Shown: piece by piece, positions 1-7,682 of the stretch | How positions within the stretch are numbered: position 1 is the first letter of the stretch | How the letters are laid out: the number at the start of each line of letters is the position of its first letter | Translations under genes and position numbers: made by a program | Notes under the pieces: generated by a model | Told to the model about the DNA's origin: nothing | The model's input: the letters and a program-made list of their open reading frames with translations, nothing else | The model's database searches: none | Origin: an uncultured Clostridia bacterium | Lineage (GTDB): Bacteria; Bacillota; Clostridia; Lachnospirales; Lachnospiraceae | Assembly: GCA_937895705.1 (NCBI GenBank) | Contig: CALBKM010000041.1 | Location: 1 to 30,847 of the forward strand | DNA: 30,847 bases | Direction of reading: 5' to 3'

Positions 1-2
1 AA

Positions 3-938
3 TCTTTGGCACTGTTCGAGTTGGAGAACGGTTTTTTTCGGTTGAAAGAATGTTATGAACCGGACAACATAATGAATATGTTGTCGAAAGAAAGGTTCTA
101 TGACCGGCTTTATCGGATTGAGGGGGAGACTTATGAATACAGCGATATAAAAAGCGGCTTAAGTGTTGCACTTCCTGTTTATACAATCGGTAAAATATAT
201 TTTCCGGCCGAAACTTATAAAACGCAGGGACAATCCTGGCTTTATTGCATTGCCGACCGATTTGTAAACGGAATCAGTCGTACGGAAAAAACCACATATG
301 ACTGGCTGGTGGGAGTAAAAAAATCCCCCGAGTCCAACTATATTACGCTGATGTATTATGAACCGGCAACAAAGACCTATGATGTTGATAAGGGAATCGG
401 AATTGCCATTAAATTTGATGTGGTTACTTATGGTGATTTGAGTGAAATACCGGCAGATTACACCTATCCGACAGCAGAGGAGTACTATGATAAGTATGTA
501 GTGAGCAATCAACCGAAGGCGACTGCAACTCCTGTACCGAAGGCAACAGCTACTCCGACGCCGACTGCGACACCGACCCCGGAACCGATCGCGACACCAA
601 CGCCGGAACCGACGGCAACACCGACACCGGAGCCGACTGCAACACCGATGCCGGAATCTACAGTAACACCGAAGCCTGAACCGACTGTGACCCCAACACC
701 GACGCCGACTCTTGCACCGGATCCGACTGCGGAGCAAGATGATTCACCGGACGCTACGATGTCTGACGGAGAGGCGCAGGATGGAGGAACACCGGAGGGT
801 AAGGATAGCGAGATAGGCAGTGAGGAAGATCAGGGAAAGAATATAGGTATGTTGATTGCGGTTGCGATTGCGGCATTGGGAACGATAGCGATTATTGGGG
901 CTGGTGCAGCAACGAAAAAGAAGAAACAAAATAAATAA
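3..938 (+). CDS. Partial membrane-anchored surface protein with Thr-Pro repeat stalk (5' end outside window)
   Basis: The reading frame is open from base 3, and its first residues (SLALFELENG) align with the interior of the paralogue at 20737, so the true start and any signal peptide lie upstream of the window. The order is an unrecognised N-terminal domain (to about base 510), a degenerate Thr/Pro/Glu stalk (about 513-726), an acidic linker, one hydrophobic segment (about 841-908) and a Lys-rich tail. This is the layout of an extracellular domain held off the membrane by a stiff, probably glycosylatable stalk. The block KERFYDRLYRIEGETYE is identical in the paralogue, followed in both by an LPVYTIGK-YFP motif. 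I recognise no catalytic motif and assign no function. The surface location is inferred. The long minus-strand ORF across the stalk is a shadow of the repeats. Confidence 0.8.
   Translation, partial: SLALFELENGFFRLKECYEPDNIMNMLSKERFYDRLYRIEGETYEYSDIKSGLSVALPVYTIGKIYFPAETYKTQGQSWLYCIADRFVNGISRTEKTTYDWLVGVKKSPESNYITLMYYEPATKTYDVDKGIGIAIKFDVVTYGDLSEIPADYTYPTAEEYYDKYVVSNQPKATATPVPKATATPTPTATPTPEPIATPTPEPTATPTPEPTATPMPESTVTPKPEPTVTPTPTPTLAPDPTAEQDDSPDATMSDGEAQDGGTPEGKDSEIGSEEDQGKNIGMLIAVAIAALGTIAIIGAGAATKKKKQNK
513..726 (+). repeat. Degenerate Thr-Pro/Glu-Pro coding repeat
   Basis: Imperfect 24-base units encode variants of PTATPTPE. They are more diverged (PIATPTPE, PTATPMPE, STVTPKPE, PTVTPTPT) than those in the paralogue at 21382, which suggests older copies or weaker homogenisation. 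Confidence 0.8.
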
Positions 939-953
939 ATTTCCAAAAAATAC

Positions 954-982
954 TTGATTTTTTCGAATTTAGGTGATATAGT
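954..982 (+). promoter_or_regulatory. SigmaA-type promoter of the rimP-nusA-infB operon
   Basis: TTGATT (954-959) and TATAGT (977-982) are separated by exactly 17 bases. Transcription should start near 989, giving a leader of about 200 bases before rimP. It lies just after the stop of the preceding gene. Confidence 0.7.
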
Positions 983-1008
983 ATCTTTTGGTAGCATAAA
1001 GGTTGAGC

Positions 1009-1060
1009 AAAGAGTGGACGAAAGTCCACTCTTTCTTGTTGGTTTCCAACAAGAAAGAGT
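1009..1060 (+). promoter_or_regulatory. Two overlapping, mutually exclusive hairpins in the rimP leader
   Basis: Hairpin A pairs 1009-1019 with 1024-1034, a perfect 11-bp stem closed by a GAAA tetraloop. Hairpin B pairs 1028-1042 with 1046-1060, a perfect 15-bp stem with a TTT loop. They share 1028-1034, so only one can form. Hairpin A is followed by the T-rich CTTGTTGGTTT and could end transcription from the upstream gene. The left arm of B can also pair with a second copy of its right arm at 1156-1169, next to the rimP ribosome binding site. The pairing is seen in the sequence. A regulatory role is inferred. Confidence 0.6.
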
Positions 1061-1171
1061 TCCCTCCGGGGGATGCGCAGCTCGCGGAATGGTAGATAGT
1101 CCTACGGACACCGCTCGCGCGCCCGAGTTCTGCGAGCAGAACTCGATTCTATGGTTTCCAACAAGAAAGAG
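1041..1171 (+). repeat. Intergenic repeat-like element bounded by 19-base direct repeats
   Basis: GGTTTCCAACAAGAAAGAG occurs at 1041-1059 and again at 1153-1171. The 93 bases between are more G+C-rich than the flanks and hold a perfect 9-bp hairpin with a CGAG loop (1124-1132 with 1137-1145). A short ORF crosses it (954-1178), but it begins inside the promoter, has no ribosome binding site and is probably not a gene. The element looks like a dispersed intergenic repeat. Whether other copies exist cannot be told from this window. Confidence 0.5.
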
Positions 1172-1188
1172 ATGCTAAAGGAGATTTT

Positions 1189-1656
1189 ATGGCAAAGAGA
1201 GACGATTACGAGCAGAAGACCGAAGCGCTGCTCCTGCCGATTATGGAGCGTACAGGCTTCGAATTGGTGGATGTGGAGTATGTGAAGGAAGGCAGTAACT
1301 ACTACTTACGTGCCTACATTGACAAGGAAGGCGGCATCACCATTGATGACTGTGAGGCTGTCAGCAGAGAGTTAAGCGATTTGCTGGACGTGGAGGATTT
1401 TATTCCGGAAGCCTATTTTCTGGAGGTGAGTTCTCCGGGACTGGGCAGACAGCTAAAGAAGGAAAAGGATTTTGCCCGCAGCATCGGCGAAGACGTGGAA
1501 GTAAAGCTGTATAAGCCGCTTAACAAACAAAAGGAGTTTGAGGGCGAGCTGGTAAGTTATGATGCGGAAAACATTGTGCTTGGTATTTCGGAGGAGGAGA
1601 CACTGACGATTCCGAGAGAGAGCATTGCAATGATAAAGTTAGCAATTCATTTTTAA
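1189..1656 (+). CDS. rimP: Ribosome maturation factor RimP
   Basis: RimP binds the 30S subunit and helps assembly of the 16S 3' (head) domain. At 155 aa the protein has the family's usual length. It contains the N-terminal stretch around GFELVDVEYVKEGSNYYLRAYID, the conserved DDCEAVSRELSDLLD helix, and YFLEVSSPGLGRQLK, typical of the family. A C-terminal Sm-like barrel follows. The ATG at 1189 has AAAGGAG at 1177-1183. As usual in Firmicutes it is the first gene of the nusA-infB operon, with 28 bases to nusA, and it is transcribed from the promoter at 954 through the hairpin-rich leader. Confidence 0.95.
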   Translation: MAKRDDYEQKTEALLLPIMERTGFELVDVEYVKEGSNYYLRAYIDKEGGITIDDCEAVSRELSDLLDVEDFIPEAYFLEVSSPGLGRQLKKEKDFARSIGEDVEVKLYKPLNKQKEFEGELVSYDAENIVLGISEEETLTIPRESIAMIKLAIHF

Positions 1657-1684
1657 TCTAAGAAAAAACGATAAGGAGGATATT

Positions 1685-2797
1685 ATGGACGCAAAGGAAT
1701 TAATTGAGGCATTGAACCTGTTGGAAAAGGAGAAAGGAATCAGCAAGGATATTTTGTTGGAGGCAATCGAGAATTCTTTGATTGCAGCATGCAAAAATAA
1801 CTACGGTAAGGCAGATAATATTAAAGTAAATATCGACCGCAAGACCGGTGAGGTTGTAGTTTGGGCCGAAAAGAGAGTTGTGGAAGAGGTTGAGGACGAG
1901 GTAGAAGAGATTTCTCTTGCGGAAGCAACCATTAAGTTCCCGGCGGAGAAGTACGAAATCGGTGATACCGTAAACATCGAGGTTACCCCGAAGAACTTCG
2001 GACGTATCGCTGCCCAGAAGGCAAAGCAGGTGGTGGTTCAGAAGATTCGCGAGGAAGAGCGTAAGGCAATTTACAACCAGTACAGCGAAAAGCAGAGAGA
2101 GGTTGTTACCGGTGTGGTGCAGAGATATATCGGCAATAATGTCAGCGTAAACTTAGGTAAGTGCGAAGCAATCCTTATGGAGGGTGAGCAGCTTCGTACC
2201 GAGACCTATCGTCCGAACGATCGTATTAAGGTGTATGTGATGGAAGTAAAGGAAACCACTAAGGGACCGCGTGTTACCGTTTCCCGTTCCCATCCGGAGC
2301 TTGTAAAGCGTTTGTTCGAGGAAGAGGTTACGGAAATCAGAGACGGCGTAGTTGAGATTAAGGCAGTTTCCCGTGATGCAGGCTTCAGAACAAAGATGGC
2401 AGTAAAGTCCTACGATGCAAATGTAGATCCGGTGGGCGCATGTGTCGGTGTGAACGGTGCCCGTGTCAATGCCATCGTAAACGAGCTGGGCGGCGAAAAA
2501 ATCGACATCATTACCTGGAGCGATGTTCCGGAAGTATTGATTGAGAATGCTTTAAGTCCGGCAAAGGTTGTTTCCGTAACGGTAAACGAGGAAGAGCGTA
2601 CCGCACAGGTTATCGTTCCGGATTACCAGCTTTCTCTTGCAATCGGCAGAGAAGGTCAGAACGCAAGACTTGCGGCGAAGCTGACCGGTTATAAGATCGA
2701 TATTAAGTCGGAGCTTGCGCAGGGCGGAGCTAAGCCGAAGAAGAAGGCAAACGAAGGCTACTATGACGATATGGGCAACTGGATGGGCGAAGACTAG
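1685..2797 (+). CDS. nusA: Transcription termination/antitermination factor NusA
   Basis: NusA binds RNA polymerase near the RNA exit channel and modulates pausing, intrinsic termination and antitermination. The 370-aa protein is the short Firmicutes form. It has an N-terminal polymerase-binding domain (about 1-125), an S1 domain (about 135-200, from VVTGVVQRYIGNNVSVNLG), KH1 (about 205-280, with VGACVGVNGARVNAIVNELG) and KH2 (about 300-345, with LAIGREGQNARLAAKLTG). The acidic C-terminal repeats of the Proteobacterial form are absent. The start has AAGGAGG at 1673-1679. It lies between rimP and ylxR in the expected order. NusA can regulate its own operon in other bacteria, which makes the hairpins in the leader relevant. 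Confidence 0.97.
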   Translation: MDAKELIEALNLLEKEKGISKDILLEAIENSLIAACKNNYGKADNIKVNIDRKTGEVVVWAEKRVVEEVEDEVEEISLAEATIKFPAEKYEIGDTVNIEVTPKNFGRIAAQKAKQVVVQKIREEERKAIYNQYSEKQREVVTGVVQRYIGNNVSVNLGKCEAILMEGEQLRTETYRPNDRIKVYVMEVKETTKGPRVTVSRSHPELVKRLFEEEVTEIRDGVVEIKAVSRDAGFRTKMAVKSYDANVDPVGACVGVNGARVNAIVNELGGEKIDIITWSDVPEVLIENALSPAKVVSVTVNEEERTAQVIVPDYQLSLAIGREGQNARLAAKLTGYKIDIKSELAQGGAKPKKKANEGYYDDMGNWMGED

Positions 2798-2816
2798 AAG
2801 AAGGGATTGATGGTTG

Positions 2817-3086
2817 ATGAAGAAGATTCCGCTTCGTAAATGTACCGGTTGCGGTGAAATGAAGACAAAAAAAGAATTGATTCGTGTATTAAAAACGCCG
2901 GAAGACACTATAGTATTAGATGTAACAGGGAAAAAGAACGGTCGTGGCGCTTATCTCTGTAATCAGGCTGAGTGTTTCAGGAAAGCCAGAAAGAGTAAAG
3001 GACTGGAACGTTCCTTACAGTGTGCGATTCCGACAGAGGTGTACGAAGCATTGGAAAAGGAGTTGACAAACAGTGATGCAGAGTGA
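2817..3086 (+). CDS. ylxR: YlxR/RnpM-family RNA-binding protein
   Basis: This small basic protein of about 89 aa carries the family hallmarks RKCTGCGEMKTKKELIRV near the N-terminus and GRGAYLC in the middle. YlxR from Bacillus has been described as a nucleoid-associated regulator and as RnpM, a modulator of RNase P. The start could be ATG 2817 or the adjoining TTG 2814, since the purine-rich GAAGAAGGGA at 2797-2806 suits both. Its 3' end overlaps the next gene, and the nusA-ylxR-ylxQ-infB order supports the call. Confidence 0.9.
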   Translation: MKKIPLRKCTGCGEMKTKKELIRVLKTPEDTIVLDVTGKKNGRGAYLCNQAECFRKARKSKGLERSLQCAIPTEVYEALEKELTNSDAE

Positions 3087-3435
3087 AGAAGCAATGCGTG
3101 AGGCTGTGTCAAAGAAGATTTACTCCTATATCGGATTGGCGCAGAAGGCCGGAAAAGTCGCCGCAGGCGAGTTTTTGACGGAGAAGGCTATTCAGGAAAG
3201 AAAAGCGGAGCTGGTGCTTGTTTCCGAAGAGGCTTCCGCCAATACGAAAAAGAAGTTTATTGACAGTGCAACCTATTATTCCGTACCGGTTTATCTCTTC
3301 GGCGGAAAGGATGAACTGGGGCACGCAATGGGGAAAGAGTTCCGGGCGTCGCTTGCCATTACCGATACCGGGTTGGCAACGGCAATTATGAAACAATTGG
3401 CATTTTTAGAACATGAGGATCAACGACGGAGGTAA
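3076..3435 (+). CDS. ylxQ: YlxQ, ribosomal protein L7Ae-like RNA-binding protein
   Basis: This is an L7Ae/L30e-fold protein of about 119 aa that is expected to bind kink-turn RNA. The hallmark is YSYIGLAQKAGKVAAGE near the N-terminus, followed by AELVLVSEEASANTKKKF. The start is uncertain. GTG 3073, ATG 3076 and ATG 3094 are all in frame, and the only good Shine-Dalgarno match (AAGGAG, 3057-3062) is somewhat distant from each. The first two overlap the end of ylxR, which suggests translational coupling. The end overlaps upstream, non-consensus codons of infB. Confidence 0.9.
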   Translation: MQSEEAMREAVSKKIYSYIGLAQKAGKVAAGEFLTEKAIQERKAELVLVSEEASANTKKKFIDSATYYSVPVYLFGGKDELGHAMGKEFRASLAITDTGLATAIMKQLAFLEHEDQRRR

Positions 3436-3442
3436 AGCATAC

Positions 3443-6250
3443 ATGGCAAAAATGAGGGTAAGTGAACTCGCAAAAGAACTGGATATTAATTACAAGGACA
3501 TTATTAGTTATTTGAACGGTTTTGGCCTTGAAATTAAGAGTCATTCCAGTAATCTGGATGATAAAATGATTTCCTTGATTCGCGGAAATGTTTCCGTTAA
3601 CGGCGGAAAGCTCTTAGTAGGAAACGGTTCCGATTCCGCAAAGAAGGACGACGCCGAGAAGAAGCCTGCCAAGAAGGCAGAGGCTAAGCCGGCAGCAGAG
3701 AAGAAACCGGCAGAAAAGGCAGCACCGGTTGAAAAGAAGGAAGAGGCGCCGGTTGTGAAGAAGGAAGAGCCGGCTCGTATCAATATTTTAGGTAATGTAT
3801 ATGTACAGCAGGCGGAGCGTCAGGCTGCAAAGGCTGCTGCGCAGGCACAGGCACAGAGAGAAGGCAGACCGCAGGGCGAGCGCAGATACGGAGACCGGAC
3901 CCAGGGCCAGAGACCGCAGGGAGACCGCCCGCAGGGCGAAAGAAGATACGGAGACCGGACCCAGGGTCAGAGACCGCAGGGAGACCGTCCGCAAGGCGAA
4001 AGAAGATACGGAGACCGGACCCAGGGTCAGAGACCGCAGGGAGACCGTCCGCAGGGCGAAAGAAGATACGGTGACAGACCGCAAGGCCAGAGACCGCAAG
4101 GTGACAGACCGCAGGGAGACAGAAGATTCGGCGACAGACCGCAGGGGCAGAGACCGCAGGGCGGCATGGGTAACAGACCGCAGAACGGCGGCTTTAACAA
4201 GGACCGTTTCTTTGATAAGGATGCGGATAAGGATGCAGTACAGAAGAGACCGGCAGCCCGTGGTCGAAGTGACGCCAGAAACGGTGCTGCAAGCAGTATT
4301 AAGGCAGATTTTGCAAACGAGCTGACCAAGGAACAAAGAGTGGCAGCCTTCAGTCATCGTGACCGCGATAAGGAAAGAGAAAAGAAGAAGGATCGCGAGA
4401 TGGATGATATGTCCATGGAGAAGATGCTGAAGAAAAAGGATCCGAACCGTAAGGGCGCATTCATTAAGCCGGAGGTTGTAAAGCCGGTGGAGGAAGAGAT
4501 TAAGTCCATTGTGGTTCCGGAAGTGATTACCGTGAAGGAACTGGCAGATAAGTTAAAGCAGCCGGCTTCCGCACTGGTAAAGAAGCTGTTCCTTGCAGGG
4601 AAGATGGTTTCCATTAATCAGGAGATTTCCTTTGAGGAAGCGGAAGAAATCGCTCTGGAATATGATTGTATCGCAGAAAAAGAAGTTAAGGTTAATGTTG
4701 TTGAAGAACTTTTAAAGGAAGCAGAGGAAGACGAGAGCTTAATGGAGAAGCGTCCGCCGGTTGTCTGTGTTATGGGTCACGTTGACCACGGTAAGACCTC
4801 CCTTTTGGATGCCATTCGTGAGGCAAATGTTACCTCTCGTGAGGCAGGCGGTATTACCCAGCACATCGGTGCGTATACCGTTGAGGTAAACGGCGAGCAG
4901 ATTACGTTCCTTGATACCCCGGGACATGAGGCATTTACTTCCATGCGTATGCGTGGTGCCAAGTCTACGGATATCGCTATCCTTGTGGTAGCTGCGGACG
5001 ACGGTGTAATGCCGCAGACTGTGGAAGCAATTAACCATGCAAAGGCTGCGGGAATTCAGATTATTGTTGCGGTAAATAAGATTGATAAGCCGAGTGCAAA
5101 CGTAGAGCGCGTAAAGCAGGAGCTTACGGAGCACGAGTTAGTAGCGGAAGACTGGGGCGGCGATACCATTTTTGTACCGGTTTCCGCACATACCAAGGAA
5201 GGTATTAATCAGCTCCTTGAGATGGTACTGTTGACGGCGGAGATGTGCGAGTTAAAGGCAAATCCGAATCGTAAGGCAAGAGGTATCGTAATCGAGGCTC
5301 AGCTGGATAAGGGTAAGGGTCCGGTTGCAACTATCCTTGTACAGAAGGGTACGCTCCATGTAGGAGACATCGTTGCCATCGGTTCCGCGTACGGTAAAGT
5401 ACGTGCTATGATGGATGATAAGGGACGCAGAGTAAAGGAAGCAACCCCGTCCACTCCGGTAGAGATTTTAGGTCTCAACGAAGTTCCGAATGCCGGCGAA
5501 ATCGTTATGGCATGCGAGAACGAGAAGGAAGCAAGAAATATTGCGGAAGCATTTATCGCACAGGGCAAGGAGCGTCTCATTGCAGACACCAAGGCGAAGC
5601 TTTCCCTTGACGGCCTGTTCTCTCAGATTCAGGCAGGTAATGTGAAGGAGCTGAACCTTATCGTTAAGGCAGATGTTCAGGGTTCCGTAGAGGCTGTGAA
5701 GCAGAGTCTTCTCAAGCTCAGCAACGAAGAGGTTGCCATCCGTATTATCCACAGCGGTGTAGGTGCGGTAAACGAGTCCGACGTAACCCTTGCAAGTGCA
5801 TCCAATGCGATTATCATCGGATTTAACATTCGTCCGGATAATCAGGCAAAGGATATGGCAGACCGTGAGAAGGTAGATATCAGACTGTACCGCGTCATCT
5901 ATAACGCAATTGAGGATGTGGAAGCTGCAATGAAGGGGCTTCTGGATCCGGTATTTGTAGAAAAGGTAATCGGTCATGCGGAGGTTCGTCAGGTATTCAA
6001 GGCATCCGGCCTCGGTATGATTGCAGGTTCTTATGTGCTGGACGGTAAGATTGTACGTGGCTGTAAGGCTCGTATTTCCCGTGAAGGCGAGCAGATTTTC
6101 GAAGGCGAGCTGGCTTCCTTAAAGCGTTTCAAAGACGATGTAAAGGAAGTTGCAACCGGTTATGAGTGCGGTCTTGTATTCGAGAAGTTCAACGATTTGC
6201 AGGAGTTTGACCAGATTGAGCTTTATGTAATGGAAGAGGTACCGAGATAA
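3443..6250 (+). CDS. infB: Translation initiation factor IF-2
   Basis: IF-2 is the GTPase that brings fMet-tRNA to the 30S subunit and promotes subunit joining. I chose ATG 3443 (935 aa) because GGAGG at 3428-3432 fits it and the product starts MAKMRVSELAKEL, as IF-2 usually does. An in-frame ATG at 3413 adds 10 unlikely residues. The order is an N-terminal helix-turn domain, a Lys/Ala/Pro/Glu linker, five 20-residue RPQG repeats (bases 3866-4165), the IF2-N domain and the G domain (GHVDHGKT near residue 444, DTPGHEAF, NKID). Domains II, III and IV (C2) follow. The protein is complete. The Arg/Gln/Gly-rich repeat is the unusual part. Confidence 0.97.
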   Translation: MAKMRVSELAKELDINYKDIISYLNGFGLEIKSHSSNLDDKMISLIRGNVSVNGGKLLVGNGSDSAKKDDAEKKPAKKAEAKPAAEKKPAEKAAPVEKKEEAPVVKKEEPARINILGNVYVQQAERQAAKAAAQAQAQREGRPQGERRYGDRTQGQRPQGDRPQGERRYGDRTQGQRPQGDRPQGERRYGDRTQGQRPQGDRPQGERRYGDRPQGQRPQGDRPQGDRRFGDRPQGQRPQGGMGNRPQNGGFNKDRFFDKDADKDAVQKRPAARGRSDARNGAASSIKADFANELTKEQRVAAFSHRDRDKEREKKKDREMDDMSMEKMLKKKDPNRKGAFIKPEVVKPVEEEIKSIVVPEVITVKELADKLKQPASALVKKLFLAGKMVSINQEISFEEAEEIALEYDCIAEKEVKVNVVEELLKEAEEDESLMEKRPPVVCVMGHVDHGKTSLLDAIREANVTSREAGGITQHIGAYTVEVNGEQITFLDTPGHEAFTSMRMRGAKSTDIAILVVAADDGVMPQTVEAINHAKAAGIQIIVAVNKIDKPSANVERVKQELTEHELVAEDWGGDTIFVPVSAHTKEGINQLLEMVLLTAEMCELKANPNRKARGIVIEAQLDKGKGPVATILVQKGTLHVGDIVAIGSAYGKVRAMMDDKGRRVKEATPSTPVEILGLNEVPNAGEIVMACENEKEARNIAEAFIAQGKERLIADTKAKLSLDGLFSQIQAGNVKELNLIVKADVQGSVEAVKQSLLKLSNEEVAIRIIHSGVGAVNESDVTLASASNAIIIGFNIRPDNQAKDMADREKVDIRLYRVIYNAIEDVEAAMKGLLDPVFVEKVIGHAEVRQVFKASGLGMIAGSYVLDGKIVRGCKARISREGEQIFEGELASLKRFKDDVKEVATGYECGLVFEKFNDLQEFDQIELYVMEEVPR
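3866..4165 (+). repeat. Five 60-base in-frame tandem repeats in infB
   Basis: Five consecutive 60-base units each encode a variant of RPQGERRYGDRTQGQRPQGD. The first three units are identical at the protein level. The fourth and fifth carry a few changes (DRPQGQ, DRRFGD). The near-identity at DNA level of units 2 and 3 points to recent slippage or unequal exchange. The ORFs on both strands over this stretch are shadows. Confidence 0.95.
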
Positions 6251-6642
6251 TGAGAAAAAACAGTGTTAAGAATACGCGGATTAATGCAGAGGTTCAGAGA
6301 GAACTCAGCACTTTAATCCGTGAGGAGTGCAAGGATCCGCGCATCCATCCGCTTACTTCGGTGGTTGCGGCGGAGGTTGCACCGGATTTAAAAACGGCAA
6401 AGATTTATATCAGCGTATTGGGAGATGAAGAGGCAATTGCAAGCACCTTAAAAGGCTTAAAGAGTGCGGCTTCCCATCTGCGTTCCAAGCTGGCAAAGTC
6501 TTTGAATTTAAGAAATACGCCGGAGTTGACCTTTGTGGGTGACCGCTCCATTGAGTACGGTGTATCCATGTCAAAGTTAATCGATGACGTGACGGCGCAG
6601 CTTCCGGACCGTTCCGATGAGGAAGAGACGGAAGAAGAGTAG
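6250..6642 (+). CDS. rbfA: 30S ribosome-binding factor RbfA
   Basis: RbfA is a KH-fold protein that binds the 30S subunit and helps maturation of the 5' end of 16S rRNA. At 130 aa it is of usual length. It shows the family segments RINAEVQRELSTLIREECKDPRI, VAPDLKTAKIYISVLGD and LRNTPELTFVGDRSIEYG. The ATG shares one base with the infB stop codon, so translation is probably coupled. A strongly acidic tail (DEEETEEE) ends the protein. A 13-bp hairpin follows the gene before nrnA. Confidence 0.95.
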   Translation: MRKNSVKNTRINAEVQRELSTLIREECKDPRIHPLTSVVAAEVAPDLKTAKIYISVLGDEEAIASTLKGLKSAASHLRSKLAKSLNLRNTPELTFVGDRSIEYGVSMSKLIDDVTAQLPDRSDEEETEEE

Positions 6643-6653
6643 AGTATACAATG

Positions 6654-6686
6654 CCGTTCGTTTTCCGGAAAAAGGAAAGCGAACGG
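6654..6686 (+). other. Intercistronic hairpin between rbfA and nrnA
   Basis: Bases 6654-6666 pair with 6674-6686 (13 bp with one G-U pair, 7-base loop). No T-tract follows, so it is more likely an RNA processing or stability element, or a weak attenuator, than a terminator. It is the only sizeable gap in the operon. Confidence 0.55.
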
Positions 6687-6713
6687 TAGATTTATGAAAA
6701 GGAGGGGGATAAG

Positions 6714-7673
6714 TTGGAGTTAATGAAGATTGTAAATGAGGCGAAATCCATTGCAATTGCGGGACATGTACGCCCGGACGGAGATTGCGTCGGTTCTTGT
6801 CTCGGTTTATATAATTATTTAACGGAAAACACGAAAGAAAAGCAGATTGATGTGTATCTGGAGTCGGTTCCGGCAGCGTTTTCCTTCCTGAAGAATACGG
6901 GATGTGCAAAGAATTCGGCGGATGCGTCGGTTTGTTACGACTTGTTTATCGCGTTGGATTGCGGAAGCAGGGAACGTTTAGGCTTTACGGAGGAGATGTT
7001 TCTTGCGGCAAAGAATACCGTAAGTATCGACCATCACATCAGCAATACATTGTTTGCAAATTACAATCACGTGGAAGGGGAAGCAAGCTCCACTTGTGAG
7101 GTGTTGTACGGTTTCTTTGACGAGTCTCTGATTAGTAAGGAAACGGCAGAGTGCCTGTATCTCGGTATTGTACACGATACCGGTGTGTTTAAACATTCCA
7201 ACACCTCCCGAAAGACCATGGATACCGCAGGAAGCCTTTTGGAAAAGGGAGTGTCTGCATCGAAGGTAATTGACGATTCCTTTTATCGGAAAACTTATAT
7301 GCAGAACCAGATTTTGGGACGCTGTCTGTTGGAAAGTGTTTTACTTCTTGACGGAAAAATTATTTTTTCCTGTGTGTCTCGTAAGATTATGCAGCTTTAC
7401 GGTGCGGTTCCGTCGGATCTGGACGGTATTATTGACCAGCTCCGGGTAACGGAGGGCGTGGAAGTTGCAATTCTTCTCCGGGAGGAAAATGTACAGAACT
7501 ATAAGGTCAGTATGCGTTCCAACGGTAAGGTGGATGTAAGTAAAATCTGCTGCCTGTTCGGCGGCGGCGGACATAAAATGGCAGCCGGTTGTACTATGAA
7601 CGGTTCCGCGCATGATGTGATAAACAATCTTTCCGGTCAAATCGAGCATCAGCTTAAGGAATATACAGAATAG
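6714..7673 (+). CDS. nrnA: DHH-family nanoRNase / pAp phosphatase NrnA
   Basis: NrnA-type DHH/DHHA1 enzymes degrade short oligoribonucleotides and dephosphorylate 3'-phosphoadenosine 5'-phosphate. The 319-aa protein has the DHH-domain metal motifs GHVRPDGDCVGS, ALDCGSRERLG, SIDHHISN and DTGVFKHSN, and the DHHA1 substrate loop GGGGHKMAAG near the C-terminus. Translation probably starts at TTG 6714, because the strong AAGGAGGGGG (6699-6708) is spaced for it. The in-frame ATG 6723 lies further away. The position between rbfA and truB is the usual one in Firmicutes. The exact substrate preference cannot be read from the sequence. Confidence 0.92.
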   Translation: MELMKIVNEAKSIAIAGHVRPDGDCVGSCLGLYNYLTENTKEKQIDVYLESVPAAFSFLKNTGCAKNSADASVCYDLFIALDCGSRERLGFTEEMFLAAKNTVSIDHHISNTLFANYNHVEGEASSTCEVLYGFFDESLISKETAECLYLGIVHDTGVFKHSNTSRKTMDTAGSLLEKGVSASKVIDDSFYRKTYMQNQILGRCLLESVLLLDGKIIFSCVSRKIMQLYGAVPSDLDGIIDQLRVTEGVEVAILLREENVQNYKVSMRSNGKVDVSKICCLFGGGGHKMAAGCTMNGSAHDVINNLSGQIEHQLKEYTE

Positions 7674-7682
7674 GAGCGGTGC

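Noticed and set aside
159..737. 192-codon minus-strand ORF rich in Arg and Cys
   Set aside because: It mirrors the Thr-Pro repeat of the real + strand gene and has no ribosome binding site or family resemblance.
954..1178. 74-codon + strand ORF in the rimP leader
   Set aside because: Its start lies in the -35 element of the promoter, it has no ribosome binding site, and it is built from hairpins and repeats.
3788..4357. Long ORFs on both strands across the infB repeat
   Set aside because: They are repeat shadows. The IF-2 frame is complete and matches the family on both sides.
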